The notes under the pieces were generated by a model that did no database searches, was not told the DNA's origin, and saw only the letters and a program-made list of their open reading frames with translations. The translations under genes and the position numbers were made by a program. From the NCBI RefSeq assembly GCF_015163075.1, contig NZ_JADDXU010000010.1, positions 124,001 to 188,000 on the forward strand: a stretch of 64,000 nt of DNA, given 5' to 3'. This DNA is from Streptomyces justiciae (GTDB lineage Bacteria > Actinomycetota > Actinomycetes > Streptomycetales > Streptomycetaceae). Numbering within the stretch: position 1 is the stretch's first letter; each line of letters begins with the position of its first letter. This document shows positions 34,894 through 42,791 of this stretch, one piece after another.

Positions 34894-35003
34894 GCTGTGT
34901 CGAGGCCTTTCGTGGATTTCCGGCCGTTCGTGACTTTCTTACGGTTCGTGGGTTTCTTACGGTTCGTGGGCTTCTGCCCCTTCATCGGATGCCGGCCCGT
35001 CAT
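34890..35003 (-). CDS. Coupled mini-ORF, 37 residues, Lys/Arg/Asn-rich
   Basis: ATG 35003 overlaps the CaiB-type stop codon as ATGA, and its own TGA (34892-34890) overlaps the acyl-CoA dehydrogenase ATG in the same way. The 37-residue product has 12 Lys or Arg and a repeated hexapeptide PTNRKK (residues 12-17 and 18-23), followed by VTNGRK. Codon use (AAA, CGT, ACA) is less G/C-rich at third positions than neighbouring genes. It could be a real small basic protein, or only a translational relay that carries ribosomes from one gene to the next. I know no homologue. Confidence 0.4.
   Translation of the reverse strand: MTGRHPMKGQKPTNRKKPTNRKKVTNGRKSTKGLDTA
34935..34970. repeat. 18-bp direct repeat, two perfect copies
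   Basis: TTTCTTACGGTTCGTGGG occurs at 34935-34952 and 34953-34970, with degenerate copies on each side. It encodes the PTNRKK hexapeptide of the mini-ORF on the minus strand. Confidence 0.95.
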
Positions 35004-36139
35004 CGGTTCACGTCTTTCGAAAGTTCCGGCACGTCCCAGTCGCGGGCCACGTCCTCGGTGTCGGCGCCGGGCTGGGCCGGGCCGGTACGGACGGCTGTCG
35101 GGGTCGCGGAGAAGCGGGGTGCGGGGGCAGGCTGGGTGATGCCGCCGTGGTCGGTGAAGGTGCCGCGGGCGGCGAGGTGCGGGTGGTGGGGGGCCTCGGT
35201 CAGCGTCAGGACGGGCGCCACACAGGCGTCGGTGCCGTCGAAGGCGGCCGTCCACTCGTCCCGGGTGCGGGACTTGAAGCGGGCGGCGACGGCCTCGCGG
35301 AGCTCGCCCCAGCGGGTCCAGTCCTTGCGTGCGTCGGCGTGCTCGGGGATGCCGAGGACGCGGACGAACTCGTCGTAGAACTGCGGTTCCAGGGCGCCGA
35401 CGGCCATGTACCGGCCGTCGGCGGTCTCGTAGGTGCCGTAGTACGGGCAGCCGCCGTCGAGGAGGTTGGCGCCGCGCCGGTCCTGCCAGCCGCCGGCGGC
35501 GACCATGCCGTGGATCATCGCGGCGAGGTGGGAGGTGCCGTCCACGATGGCGGCGTCCACGACCTGGCCGACGCCGGTCACGCGCGCGTGATGGAGCGCG
35601 GCGAGGACGCCGACGACGAGGTAGAGGGAGCCGCCCGCGTAGTCGCCGAGGAGGTTGGCGGGGACGGCCGGGGGTTCGCCGGGGGTGCCGATCATGCCGA
35701 GGGTGCCGGTGAGGGCGATGTACGCGATGTCGTGCCCGGCGCGCTCGGCGAGGGGGCCGTCCTGGCCCCAGCCGGTCATGCGGCCGTAGACGAGCTTGGG
35801 GTTGCGGGCGTGGCAGGCCTCCGGGCCGACGCCGAGTCGCTCGGCGACGCCGGGGCGGTAGCCCTCGACGAGGATGTCGGCGTGCGCCGCGAGGTCGAGG
35901 ACGCGGGCGGCGCCGTCCGGGGCCTTGAGGTTGATGATCACCGAGCGCTTGTTGCGGTTGGTGACGTCGTACGCCGGGTTGATCGCGAGGCCGGGTCCGC
36001 CGGGCCGGTCGACGCGCACCACGTCGGCGCCCAGGTCGGCGAGGAGCATGGCGGCGAACGGGCCCGGACCGATGCCGGCGAGCTCGAGTACGCGCACGCC
36101 GGTCAGCGGGCCCTGCCCTGGCGTCGTTGCCGTGGTCAT
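35000..36139 (-). CDS. CaiB/BaiF-type CoA transferase (alpha-methylacyl-CoA racemase-like)
   Basis: A 379-residue family III CoA transferase. It starts with VRVLELAGIGPGPFAAMLLADLG and has VVRVDRPGG, RNKRSVIINLK, GHDIAYIALTG and LLGDYAGGSLYLV, where the His/Asp pair matches the alpha-methylacyl-CoA racemase group (M. tuberculosis Mcr-like). Such racemases convert R- to S-2-methylacyl-CoAs so that acyl-CoA dehydrogenase can act, which fits its position as first gene of this operon and suggests branched or sterol-side-chain-like acids as substrates. Start ATG 36139. The stop overlaps the next mini-ORF. Confidence 0.9.
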   Translation of the reverse strand: MTTATTPGQGPLTGVRVLELAGIGPGPFAAMLLADLGADVVRVDRPGGPGLAINPAYDVTNRNKRSVIINLKAPDGAARVLDLAAHADILVEGYRPGVAERLGVGPEACHARNPKLVYGRMTGWGQDGPLAERAGHDIAYIALTGTLGMIGTPGEPPAVPANLLGDYAGGSLYLVVGVLAALHHARVTGVGQVVDAAIVDGTSHLAAMIHGMVAAGGWQDRRGANLLDGGCPYYGTYETADGRYMAVGALEPQFYDEFVRVLGIPEHADARKDWTRWGELREAVAARFKSRTRDEWTAAFDGTDACVAPVLTLTEAPHHPHLAARGTFTDHGGITQPAPAPRFSATPTAVRTGPAQPGADTEDVARDWDVPELSKDVNR

Positions 36140-36235
36140 CCAGCCCCCATGCCGTCCAGCCCTCCTGGGCGTGACACAACTGATGTAACACCAGTGATGC
36201 TAAGAAGCCGCTCCGCAGGACACAAGACCCGAACG

Positions 36236-36249
36236 AGCAAGCGCTTAGC
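36236..36249. promoter_or_regulatory. Candidate TetR-type operator with AAGCGCTT core
   Basis: AGCAAGCGCTTAGC contains the perfect palindrome AAGCGCTT between the divergent CaiB-type operon and the saccharopine-dehydrogenase-like gene. It matches most of the actinobacterial AnCAAGnnCTTGnT box of KstR2-type acyl-CoA regulators (8 of 10 fixed positions, from memory). GCTAAG at 36199-36204 mirrors CTTAGC at 36244-36249. No regulator gene adjoins. Confidence 0.4.
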
Positions 36250-36338
36250 CAATTTACCGATGGGTCACCGTCCGTGCTCTTCTGCTGTCACGCTAGCCTC
36301 GGCCACCGACAACGGCGTGCCGGCGGACGAGAGGTGTC

Positions 36339-37517
36339 ATGAGCAGGCTGAACAGGACGGACCGTCCGTACGACATCGTGCTCTTCGGAGCGACCGGTTT
36401 CGTGGGGACGCTCACCGCGGAGTACCTCGCCGCACACGCGCCGGAGGGGCTGCGCTGGGCGATCGCCGGCCGCAGCGAGGAGAAGCTCCGGGCGCTGCGG
36501 GAGCGGCTGCCGGGCGGTGAGGAGATCGGGGTGCTGCGGGCGGACGTGGCCGATCCGGCCTCGCTGCGGGCGCTCGCCGAGCACGCGCGCGTGGTGGCCA
36601 CGACGGTGGGCCCCTATGTGACGTACGGCGAGGAACTGGTCGCCGCCTGCGCGGAGACGGGGGCGGACTATCTCGACCTCACCGGTGAGCCGGAGTTCGT
36701 GGACCTGATGTACGTCCGCCATGACGCACGCGCGCGGGAGACCGGGGCGCGGCTGGTGCACGCGTGCGGTTTCGACTCGGTACCGCACGACCTCGGCGCG
36801 TACTTCACGGTGCGGCAGCTGCCGGAGGGGGTGCCGCTGCGGGTGGACGGGTTCGTGCGGGCCGACGCGATGTTCTCGGGCGGCACGTTCGCCTCGGCGC
36901 TGAACCAGTTCGCGCGCGGTCGGCAGATGCTGGCCGCCGCGCGGGACCGGGGACGCCACGAGCCGCGCCTGGTGGGGCGCCGGGCCACGACGCCGAGCGG
37001 CGCGCCGCGGTTCGCCGGGGAGGTCGGCGCCTGGGCGCTGCCGTTGCCGACGATCGACGCGCAGATCGTGGGCCGGTCGGCGAGGGCGCTGGAGCGTTAC
37101 GGTCCCGACTTCCGTTACCGCCACTACGCGGCCGTACGGCGGCTGCCGATCGCGGTGGGCGGGGTCGCCGCGGTCGGGGCGCTGTTCGCGGCGGCTCAAC
37201 TGCCGCCCGCGCGGCGCTGGTTGTCGGGCCGGGTCAGGCCCGGGGAGGGGCCGAGCGCGGAGAAGCGGGCGAAGAGCTGGTTCTCGGTGCGTTTCGTGGG
37301 CGAGGGCGGCGGCCGTCAGGTGTTCACGGAGGTCTCCGGCGGCGACCCGGGGTACGACGAGACGGCGAAGATGTTCGCCGAGGCGGCGCTCTGCCTCGCC
37401 CTCGACGAGCTGCCGGCGACGTCCGGGCAGGTCACGACGGCCGTCGCGATGGGTGACGCGCTGATCGAGCGGCTGCGGGCGGCGGGGATCGTGTTCCGGG
37501 TGGCGCAGAGCCGGTAG
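36339..37517 (+). CDS. Trans-acting enoyl reductase-like / saccharopine dehydrogenase-fold protein
   Basis: A 392-residue protein with an N-terminal NAD(P)-binding fold (YDIVLFGATGFVGTLTAEYLA) and the saccharopine dehydrogenase-like second half (HACGFDSVPHDLGAYF, FSGGTFASALNQFA). A hydrophobic segment near 275-292 (VGGVAAVGALFAAAQL) suggests membrane contact. The relatives I know include mycobacterial trans-enoyl reductases acting in lipid assembly; true saccharopine dehydrogenase activity is unlikely. It diverges from the fatty-acid operon across 199 bp, suggesting a lipid-related role. ATG 36339 has GAGGTGTC upstream. Confidence 0.82.
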   Translation: MSRLNRTDRPYDIVLFGATGFVGTLTAEYLAAHAPEGLRWAIAGRSEEKLRALRERLPGGEEIGVLRADVADPASLRALAEHARVVATTVGPYVTYGEELVAACAETGADYLDLTGEPEFVDLMYVRHDARARETGARLVHACGFDSVPHDLGAYFTVRQLPEGVPLRVDGFVRADAMFSGGTFASALNQFARGRQMLAAARDRGRHEPRLVGRRATTPSGAPRFAGEVGAWALPLPTIDAQIVGRSARALERYGPDFRYRHYAAVRRLPIAVGGVAAVGALFAAAQLPPARRWLSGRVRPGEGPSAEKRAKSWFSVRFVGEGGGRQVFTEVSGGDPGYDETAKMFAEAALCLALDELPATSGQVTTAVAMGDALIERLRAAGIVFRVAQSR

Positions 37518-37524
37518 CGGCGGC

Positions 37525-38181
37525 TCAGCCGAGAATCAGCGGCAGCTTCTTGTCCAGCTCGCCCAGCTCGGCCCGCTCCGCGTCCGTCGGTGGGCGGCGC
37601 CCGGTGCCGACGAGCAGGGCGTCGGTGTCGGTGAACGAGGCGGGGAACGCGGCACCGGCGATCTGCTCCAGCAGCGCGCGGGATCGTGCCGGCCCGGCGC
37701 TCGGCGGTGCCGGCGCGTCCGGGAGGTGGGCGATCAGGTCGAGGTGGTGCAGCGTCCATTCCAGGACGTAGGCGCCGAGGTAGTCGCCGACGGTCAGGAC
37801 CATGTCCTGGGTGCTCACCCGGGCGGCGGGGTCGGCGAGTTCGGCGGCACGCCCGGCGGCGGAACCGACGTCGTCCAGGTGGAACCTGAGCAGGTGCGGC
37901 TCCTCGTAGGCGGCGGCGAGCCGGACGATCAGCGCGTCGAGCGGGTCGTCCCCGGTGGGCGCCTCGTCGGCGACGTGCCAGTAGGTGACGGCGTCGGCGG
38001 TGGGCTCGGTGTCGGCCGGGGTGACGAGGGTGATCAGGACGTCCTGGGCGTCGATGACCAGATGGCACACCAGGTCCCGCACCAGCCACCCGGCACAGCC
38101 GGACGGCTTCTCGAAGTCCTTGTCCGGCAGTTCCGCGACGGCCTTGCGCAACGCCGCCCACGTCTGCGAGAAGAGATCCAC
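37525..38181 (-). CDS. Maleylpyruvate isomerase-like mycothiol-dependent protein (DinB fold)
   Basis: A 218-residue protein whose N-terminal four-helix DinB-like domain shows DFEKPSGCAGWLVRDLVCHLVIDAQDV and VLEWTLHHLDLIAHL, the two segments that carry metal-binding His residues in the MDMPI_N family. Such proteins often use mycothiol as cofactor, but most are unassigned. I used GTG 38181 (MDLFSQTW); the frame continues upstream without a start of good quality. It converges on the trans-ER-like gene with 7 bp between stops. Confidence 0.75.
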   Translation of the reverse strand: MDLFSQTWAALRKAVAELPDKDFEKPSGCAGWLVRDLVCHLVIDAQDVLITLVTPADTEPTADAVTYWHVADEAPTGDDPLDALIVRLAAAYEEPHLLRFHLDDVGSAAGRAAELADPAARVSTQDMVLTVGDYLGAYVLEWTLHHLDLIAHLPDAPAPPSAGPARSRALLEQIAGAAFPASFTDTDALLVGTGRRPPTDAERAELGELDKKLPLILG

Positions 38182-38237
38182 CCTCGGCAAGCTAGTGCGC
38201 CGCCGAAGCGCCCCACAACCGAATTGCCGGGCGCGCC

Positions 38238-38399
38238 CTACAGCGGCCAGGTGGCAACGGTGTAGATCATCCCGCAGATCCAGGCGAGCCCCGCGAGCAC
38301 GGCCAGGATGAGCGCGGCCATCACCGCCCGCTCGACGGGCCGGTTGGGGTCGGCGAGGGGCTTCGGGGAGCGCGTACGGGGCATACGGTGCGTCGTCAT
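38238..38399 (-). CDS. Small single-span membrane protein
   Basis: A 53-residue protein with a basic, Pro-rich N-terminus (MPRTRSPKPLADPNRP) and one hydrophobic helix (VMAALILAVLAGLAWICGMIY, read as residues ~26-47) near the C-terminus. I see no motif that suggests a function. ATG 38399 is chosen because AGG lies 9 nt upstream and MTTH is a common streptomycete start; ATG 38420 would add seven residues. It lies between two genes on the same strand. Confidence 0.6.
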   Translation of the reverse strand: MTTHRMPRTRSPKPLADPNRPVERAVMAALILAVLAGLAWICGMIYTVATWPL

Positions 38400-38460
38400 G
38401 CGGCCCAGCCTGTCGATCATGACGCCGCGCCACATCCGTACAGATACTCAGTTCACGTAC

Positions 38461-39573
38461 TCAGGAACCGAGTACGGCCTCCACGCGCGCGTGCGTCTCG
38501 GGATCGCCGACGGCGAGCTGCCGGGCGAGGGGAGCGATCCCCCATCCCGCGTGATGGTCGAAGTACGGCGGCGGACCGGCCGCGTTGTGGGCGACCTTGG
38601 CGACGAGTTCGGCGAGGCGGAACAGCGACGCCCGCTCTGTCGTGAGCCCGTCGAGCGGAGTGCCGGACCGGATCAGCTCGAACACCTCTCGGCCTCGGTG
38701 CCATTGCTCGCGGTCGGCCGCCAGCGTCAGGGCCGCCTGGATCTCGGGCGTCCGGGCCGGTCCTGGTGCCACCGCTTCCAGCACGCGACCCGCCCAGGTC
38801 ACCGGGTCGGCCTGGCGCTCGTACACGGTGCGGCCCCAACTCCTCTCGGGGTCGGCTGCCGCCCGTTCGGCCTGCGGGTTCGCGACCCGCGTCGCCTCCT
38901 TCAGCGCCCTCCGGCACAGGGCGTCCGCGCGGCGGGTGGTCTCCGGGAGGCGGTAGTCGGGGGTCAGGGCCAGGGTGTGGGCGCAGGCGTTGGGGAGGGT
39001 GACGCGGTGGCCTACGGAGACGAAGACCGGCTTGACGGAGGCGCGGGTGCGGACGGCTCGGCCGACCTCCTCGGTGTGCGCGAGGAGCGGGCTGGTGCTG
39101 CCGCGCGGGGTGGCCGGGTCGTCGTACGTGAAGGTGAAGGGGTTCTTCGCGACGCCGATCGTGGGGAGGTCCGTGAGGACGCCCAGGTGGCTGGCGAGGC
39201 CGAAGCGGCGGGGGTGCGCGAGGCCGTAGCCGTCGCAGACGATCAGGCCGGGCGGGCAGGGCAGCGACGACAGGGCGGCCAGGACCGTGGGGATCTCACG
39301 GAAGGCGAGCAGGCCCGGGACGTAAGGGAAGGAGACGCGGCCGACCGCCGTGGCCTCCGCGACGACCTCCAGGGTCGCCGCGTCCAGGACGACCGCCGCG
39401 GCCGCGACGACGTCCCGCTCGTCGTCGTAGGCCACGTCTACGCCGGTCACCCGGCCGGTTCCGGGCGGTGGGCCCGGTTCGTCGAGCACCACCTTCGTCC
39501 GCAACTCGTCCTGCACGGCGCGGGCTTCGTCCTCGGTCGCGGGCCAGCCCGCGGGAATGCGTACGGTCGTCAT
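38461..39573 (-). CDS. nfi: Endonuclease V with an extra C-terminal helical domain
   Basis: A 370-residue protein. Residues 1 to about 228 are endonuclease V: VTGVDVAYDDERDVV with a catalytic Asp, SFPYVPGLLAFRE, and LIVCDGYGLAHPRRFGLASHLGV, all typical. This enzyme nicks DNA 3' to deaminated adenine (inosine). Family members are normally about 225 residues, so the last ~140 residues are an addition. They contain EIQAALTLAADREQWHRG, LFRLAELVAKVAHNAAG and FDHHAGWGIAPLARQLA, and I recall similar stand-alone small streptomycete proteins. No stop or frameshift separates the parts. ATG 39573 is used; the upstream frame is not coding. Confidence 0.88.
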   Translation of the reverse strand: MTTVRIPAGWPATEDEARAVQDELRTKVVLDEPGPPPGTGRVTGVDVAYDDERDVVAAAAVVLDAATLEVVAEATAVGRVSFPYVPGLLAFREIPTVLAALSSLPCPPGLIVCDGYGLAHPRRFGLASHLGVLTDLPTIGVAKNPFTFTYDDPATPRGSTSPLLAHTEEVGRAVRTRASVKPVFVSVGHRVTLPNACAHTLALTPDYRLPETTRRADALCRRALKEATRVANPQAERAAADPERSWGRTVYERQADPVTWAGRVLEAVAPGPARTPEIQAALTLAADREQWHRGREVFELIRSGTPLDGLTTERASLFRLAELVAKVAHNAAGPPPYFDHHAGWGIAPLARQLAVGDPETHARVEAVLGS

Positions 39574-39611
39574 GATGCCGACGAGCGTACGCACTCCCGT
39601 ACGGGGTCCGG

Positions 39612-39941
39612 TCAGCCCTTTCCGCCGAGCGCCTGCTTCAGCTGGCTCTTGTTCATGTCCGAACGGCCGCTGATGTTGCGCCGCTTGGCCTCCTCGTAGA
39701 GCTGGTCGTAGGTCGGGCCCTGGGAGCCCTTGCCGGACCGCTGGCCGCCCCGCTTGCCGGACGACATGTCCTGCGTGGAGGTGCGGCTCGCGGACTTGGA
39801 CTCGCCGGAGCGGGCGCGTTCCTTGTTGACGGTGCGCGCGGCGATCTCCTTCGCCCGCCCGGTGCTCTCGCCCCGGTCCTGAGCGCTCTTCTTGATGTGC
39901 TCGTACTGGCGTTCCCTCTTCGGGCTCGAACCGCTTGGCAT
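39612..39941 (-). CDS. DUF7218/plasmid-stabilisation-like basic protein
   Basis: A 109-residue, very hydrophilic protein. It has an N-terminal helix (RQYEHIKKSAQDRGESTGRAKEIAARTV), a Gly/Ser/Lys linker and a C-terminal YDQLYEEAKRRNISGRSDMNKSQLKQAL that resembles a SAP/Rho_N-like nucleic-acid-binding helix pair. Similar chromosomal proteins are commonly labelled plasmid stabilisation protein without evidence. AAAGGAG precedes ATG 39941. It lies 38 bp upstream of the endonuclease V gene on the same strand, so a nucleic-acid-related role is plausible. Confidence 0.8.
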   Translation of the reverse strand: MPSGSSPKRERQYEHIKKSAQDRGESTGRAKEIAARTVNKERARSGESKSASRTSTQDMSSGKRGGQRSGKGSQGPTYDQLYEEAKRRNISGRSDMNKSQLKQALGGKG

Positions 39942-39990
39942 GGGGGCTCAACTCCTTTCGCACTCGGCGACCGGGTACCCCCATCCGCGC

Positions 39991-41103
39991 TCAGCTCTCC
40001 AGCCGGGCCACCCGTCCCTTCTCGCCGGCCGCCCAGCAGCCCAGGTCGGGGGTGCAGTCCACGGTGTCGTACGAGCCCGTGTCGACCGTGCGCCAGGTGC
40101 GGCCGCCGTCGGTCGTGAGGTCGGTGCCGGTGGGGCCGACGGCGAGGGCCGCGGTGCGGCTGTGCGGGAGCCAGGCGACGCCGGAGCGGTAGGCGGGCGG
40201 CGGTGTGGCGGCGGGCTGCCAGCTGCGGCCGCCGTCGCCTGTCACCGCGCCCGCCTGCGGGGAGGCCTGGTCCGCGCGGTAGTCGCCGCCGACCGCGAGA
40301 CCGTGCGTGCGGTCGCGGAAGGCGAGGGCGAAGACGCCCTTGGCGGGGTCGCCCGCGGGGATCGGGGTGTCCGTGGCCGTCCACGTCAGGCCGCGATCGG
40401 AGGAGTGGAGCACGCGCGCATGGGCGGCGCCGCCGGTGGCCAGCCAGACGTCCTTCGGGCCGGAGGAGACCAGGCACTGGCCGCTCGCGGCGAACCCGGC
40501 CTCGCCCTCCAGCGCGGCCGGCATCCCGTCGTTCGGGAGGACCTTCCAGGAGCGGCCGCCGTCGTTCGTCGACAGGATGCGGAACTTCCCGTCCACCGGG
40601 TCGCTCATCGCCAGGCCGTGCCTGCGGTCGAGGAAGGTGAGGCAGTCGTAGAAGGCGCGGGCGTCGGTGTTGCGGAAGGACTCGGTCCAGGTGGCCCCGC
40701 CGTCCTCGGTGCGGTACACCCGGGACGCCTCGCCCTCACCGATCGCCAGGACGACGGCCCGCCGCGCGTCGAACGCCTCGATGTCCCGGAACTGGAGGTC
40801 GGACGCGCCCGGCGGGGAGACGTTTCGCCAGCTGGCGCCGCCGTCCGTGGTGCGCAGGACGGTCCCCTGGGTGCCGGACACCCACGCGGTCGTCCGGCTG
40901 ACGGCGGACAGGCCCCGGAACCGTACGTCGGGGGTGCCGCTGTCCTTGAGCTCCCAGTGCGGCGCCCGCTGCTCCGGTCCGTGCGCCTGCGCGGGTACGG
41001 CCGTCAGCGCGGCCAGCGCCGCCGCGCACGCCACCCCCGCGGCCACCCGGGTGCCGGCTCGCATCGTGCGTGTCGTAGGTCTCGTCCGTCGCGTTCCTCG
41101 CAT
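39991..41103 (-). CDS. Secreted BNR-repeat beta-propeller protein
   Basis: A 370-residue exported protein. A signal peptide (hydrophobic core AGVACAAALAALTAV, cleavage near AQA) is followed by a seven-bladed-propeller-like domain with six Asp-box-type motifs (DGGASWRN, DGGATWTE, DGGRSWKV, DRGLTWTA, DGGRSWQP, DGGRTWRT). Relatives are named oxidoreductase or photosystem-II-stability-like by analogy; these repeats give a scaffold and do not define catalysis. ATG 41103 is used, though ATG 41064 would also keep a signal peptide. It is likely cell-wall associated or released. Confidence 0.82.
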   Translation of the reverse strand: MRGTRRTRPTTRTMRAGTRVAAGVACAAALAALTAVPAQAHGPEQRAPHWELKDSGTPDVRFRGLSAVSRTTAWVSGTQGTVLRTTDGGASWRNVSPPGASDLQFRDIEAFDARRAVVLAIGEGEASRVYRTEDGGATWTESFRNTDARAFYDCLTFLDRRHGLAMSDPVDGKFRILSTNDGGRSWKVLPNDGMPAALEGEAGFAASGQCLVSSGPKDVWLATGGAAHARVLHSSDRGLTWTATDTPIPAGDPAKGVFALAFRDRTHGLAVGGDYRADQASPQAGAVTGDGGRSWQPAATPPPAYRSGVAWLPHSRTAALAVGPTGTDLTTDGGRTWRTVDTGSYDTVDCTPDLGCWAAGEKGRVARLES

Positions 41104-41320
41104 GTTCCCCAAGCGCCTCATGGCGGGCGAAGCTAGCCCACGGGCGCGTGGGCGTCCAGATGGGGTCCTGGGCGTCACAAGTGCCCTTCGCGGCACGGCA
41201 AGTCGGCTGCGTCACTCCCGTGCATGAAAGGCGGTGACCGAGGTCACTCGATTCCGGTGTGCACGGATGGGCCCGTTCCGACGTCTCTTCCAGTGTCCGG
41301 TCCCATCCGCCCGGAGGTCG

Positions 41321-41371
41321 GTCCAGCCGTCGGAGCCGTCCGTCCAGCCGTCCGTCCAGCCGTCCGTTCAG
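41321..41371. repeat. 12-bp imperfect repeats in the ssgD leader
   Basis: GTCCAGCCGTCC occurs at 41342-41353 and 41354-41365, with related copies at 41321-41332 and 41366-41371. In the frame of ssgD they would read as SVQP repeats, but they lie upstream of its likely TTG start. Confidence 0.85.
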
Positions 41372-41392
41372 TCGTCACAAGGGAGCAAGGCG

Positions 41393-41809
41393 TTGTCCAC
41401 CGTCATCGAGCAGCCCGTAGAGGCCCGCCTCGTCGCCGCCGCGCCGCGGATGCCGAGCATTCCCGCCACACTCCACTACGACCGGCGCGATCCGTTCGCC
41501 GTCCGGATGACCTTCCCGGCCCCGGCCACCCTGGAGGGCGTGGACGTCTGCTGGACGTTCTCCCGCGAACTCCTCGCCGCGGGCATGACGGCCCCCGAGG
41601 GCCATGGCGACGTACGCGTGCGGCCGTACGGGTACGACCGCACCGTGCTGGAGTTCCACGCCCCCGAGGGCACCGCCGTCGTGCATGTCCGCTCGGGCGA
41701 GCTGCGACGTTTCCTGGAGGCGACGGCCGAGCTGGTGCCCGTCGGTCTGGAGCATCTCCAGCTCGACCTGGACCAGCAGCTGGCCGAGCTGATGCGGGAC
41801 GCCTGCTGA
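41393..41809 (+). CDS. ssgD: SsgA-like sporulation/cell-division protein (SsgD type)
   Basis: A 138-residue member of the SsgA-like proteins, a group restricted to sporulating actinomycetes that direct septation, peptidoglycan assembly and spore maturation. The conserved core is ATLHYDRRDPFAVRMTF, VCWTFSRELLAAGM, GDVRVRPYG and VGLEHLQLDLDQQLAELM. The protein and gene order match my memory of SsgD. The best start is TTG 41393, with GGGAG 7 nt upstream. An ATG at 41234 in frame would prepend Ser/Pro/Val repeats encoded by 12-bp DNA repeats and is less likely. Confidence 0.87.
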   Translation: MSTVIEQPVEARLVAAAPRMPSIPATLHYDRRDPFAVRMTFPAPATLEGVDVCWTFSRELLAAGMTAPEGHGDVRVRPYGYDRTVLEFHAPEGTAVVHVRSGELRRFLEATAELVPVGLEHLQLDLDQQLAELMRDAC

Positions 41810-41810
41810 C

Positions 41811-42653
41811 CTACCGCTGACGGCCCCCGCCCAGCAGCGAGTTGAGCTCGCCGTAGTCGAATCCGCCGGCCAGCTCGTCGTACGTGCCCGCGTCCAGCAG
41901 CTCCCGCGCGGCGCGGTGCACCAGGGCGTGCACGGCCATGGGGATGCCCGCGCCCGCGCTCACGCGCGCGACGCCGAGCGCCGCCAGGTCCGCGACCGGT
42001 GGGGCGCCGGGGCCGACCATGATGTTCACGGGGCCGTCGACGCCGTCGACGAGCTCCTTCACGATCCCCGGTTCGACGGCCCCGGGGACGAAGATCCCGT
42101 CGGCGCCCGCTGCCCGGAAGGCGGCGGCCCGCTCCAGGGTGAGGTCTACTCCCCCGGCGTCGCGCAGGAACGTGTCGATCCGGGCGTTGACGAACAGCGG
42201 CACGTCCGCCGCGTCGGCAGCGGCGCGGGCGGCGGCGATCCGCTCGGCCTGCTCGGCGATGTCCCGCAGCGGTCCCGCGCCCTCCCCGTACAACGCGTCC
42301 TCGATGTTCACGCCGACCGCCCCCGCCGCGAGGACCGCGCGGATCGTGTCGGCGACTCCTTCCGGGTCCTCGGCGTAGCCGCTCTCGACGTCCGCGCTGA
42401 CGGGGACGTCCACGGCGGCGGCGATGTCCGTGACGACCCCCAGGGCCCGGTCCCGGTCCACTTGGTCGCCGTCCGCCGCGCCGAGGCCCCAGGCGAGCCC
42501 GGCGCTCGTGGTCGCGACGGCCGCGGCACCGGCATGCGCGACGATCCGGGCGCTCGCGGTGTCCCAGGCGTTCGGCAGGACCAGCGGGCGGCCGGGGACG
42601 TGCAGGGCGTGGAAGGCGAGGGCGCGGTCGCGGAGGGAGGTCTGCTTCGTCAT
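41811..42653 (-). CDS. Isocitrate lyase/PEP-mutase-family protein
   Basis: A 280-residue TIM-barrel protein of the PEP mutase/isocitrate lyase superfamily. It shows NAWDTASARIVAHAG, VPVSADVESGYAEDPEGV (Mg-binding acidic segment), VNIEDALYGE and NARIDTFLRD. The catalytic Cys of 2-methylisocitrate lyases (KKCGH) is absent, so it more likely resembles oxaloacetate hydrolase-type or 2,3-dimethylmalate-lyase-type members; the substrate is unknown. ATG 42653 is used rather than TTG 42665. The gene converges on ssgD with a 1-bp gap. Confidence 0.85.
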   Translation of the reverse strand: MTKQTSLRDRALAFHALHVPGRPLVLPNAWDTASARIVAHAGAAAVATTSAGLAWGLGAADGDQVDRDRALGVVTDIAAAVDVPVSADVESGYAEDPEGVADTIRAVLAAGAVGVNIEDALYGEGAGPLRDIAEQAERIAAARAAADAADVPLFVNARIDTFLRDAGGVDLTLERAAAFRAAGADGIFVPGAVEPGIVKELVDGVDGPVNIMVGPGAPPVADLAALGVARVSAGAGIPMAVHALVHRAARELLDAGTYDELAGGFDYGELNSLLGGGRQR

Positions 42654-42791
42654 GCGTTCACTCAAGCAGCGCGGGCGGGCGGGGGCTGGCAGGAAATCGA
42701 CATCAACGTGACGGGTGCCGGCCTCACCTCTCAGGCTCCCGCGGGCGCGGCCGCACGGGCGGTGAACGTGACGGGAACGGCCTTCTTGCCC

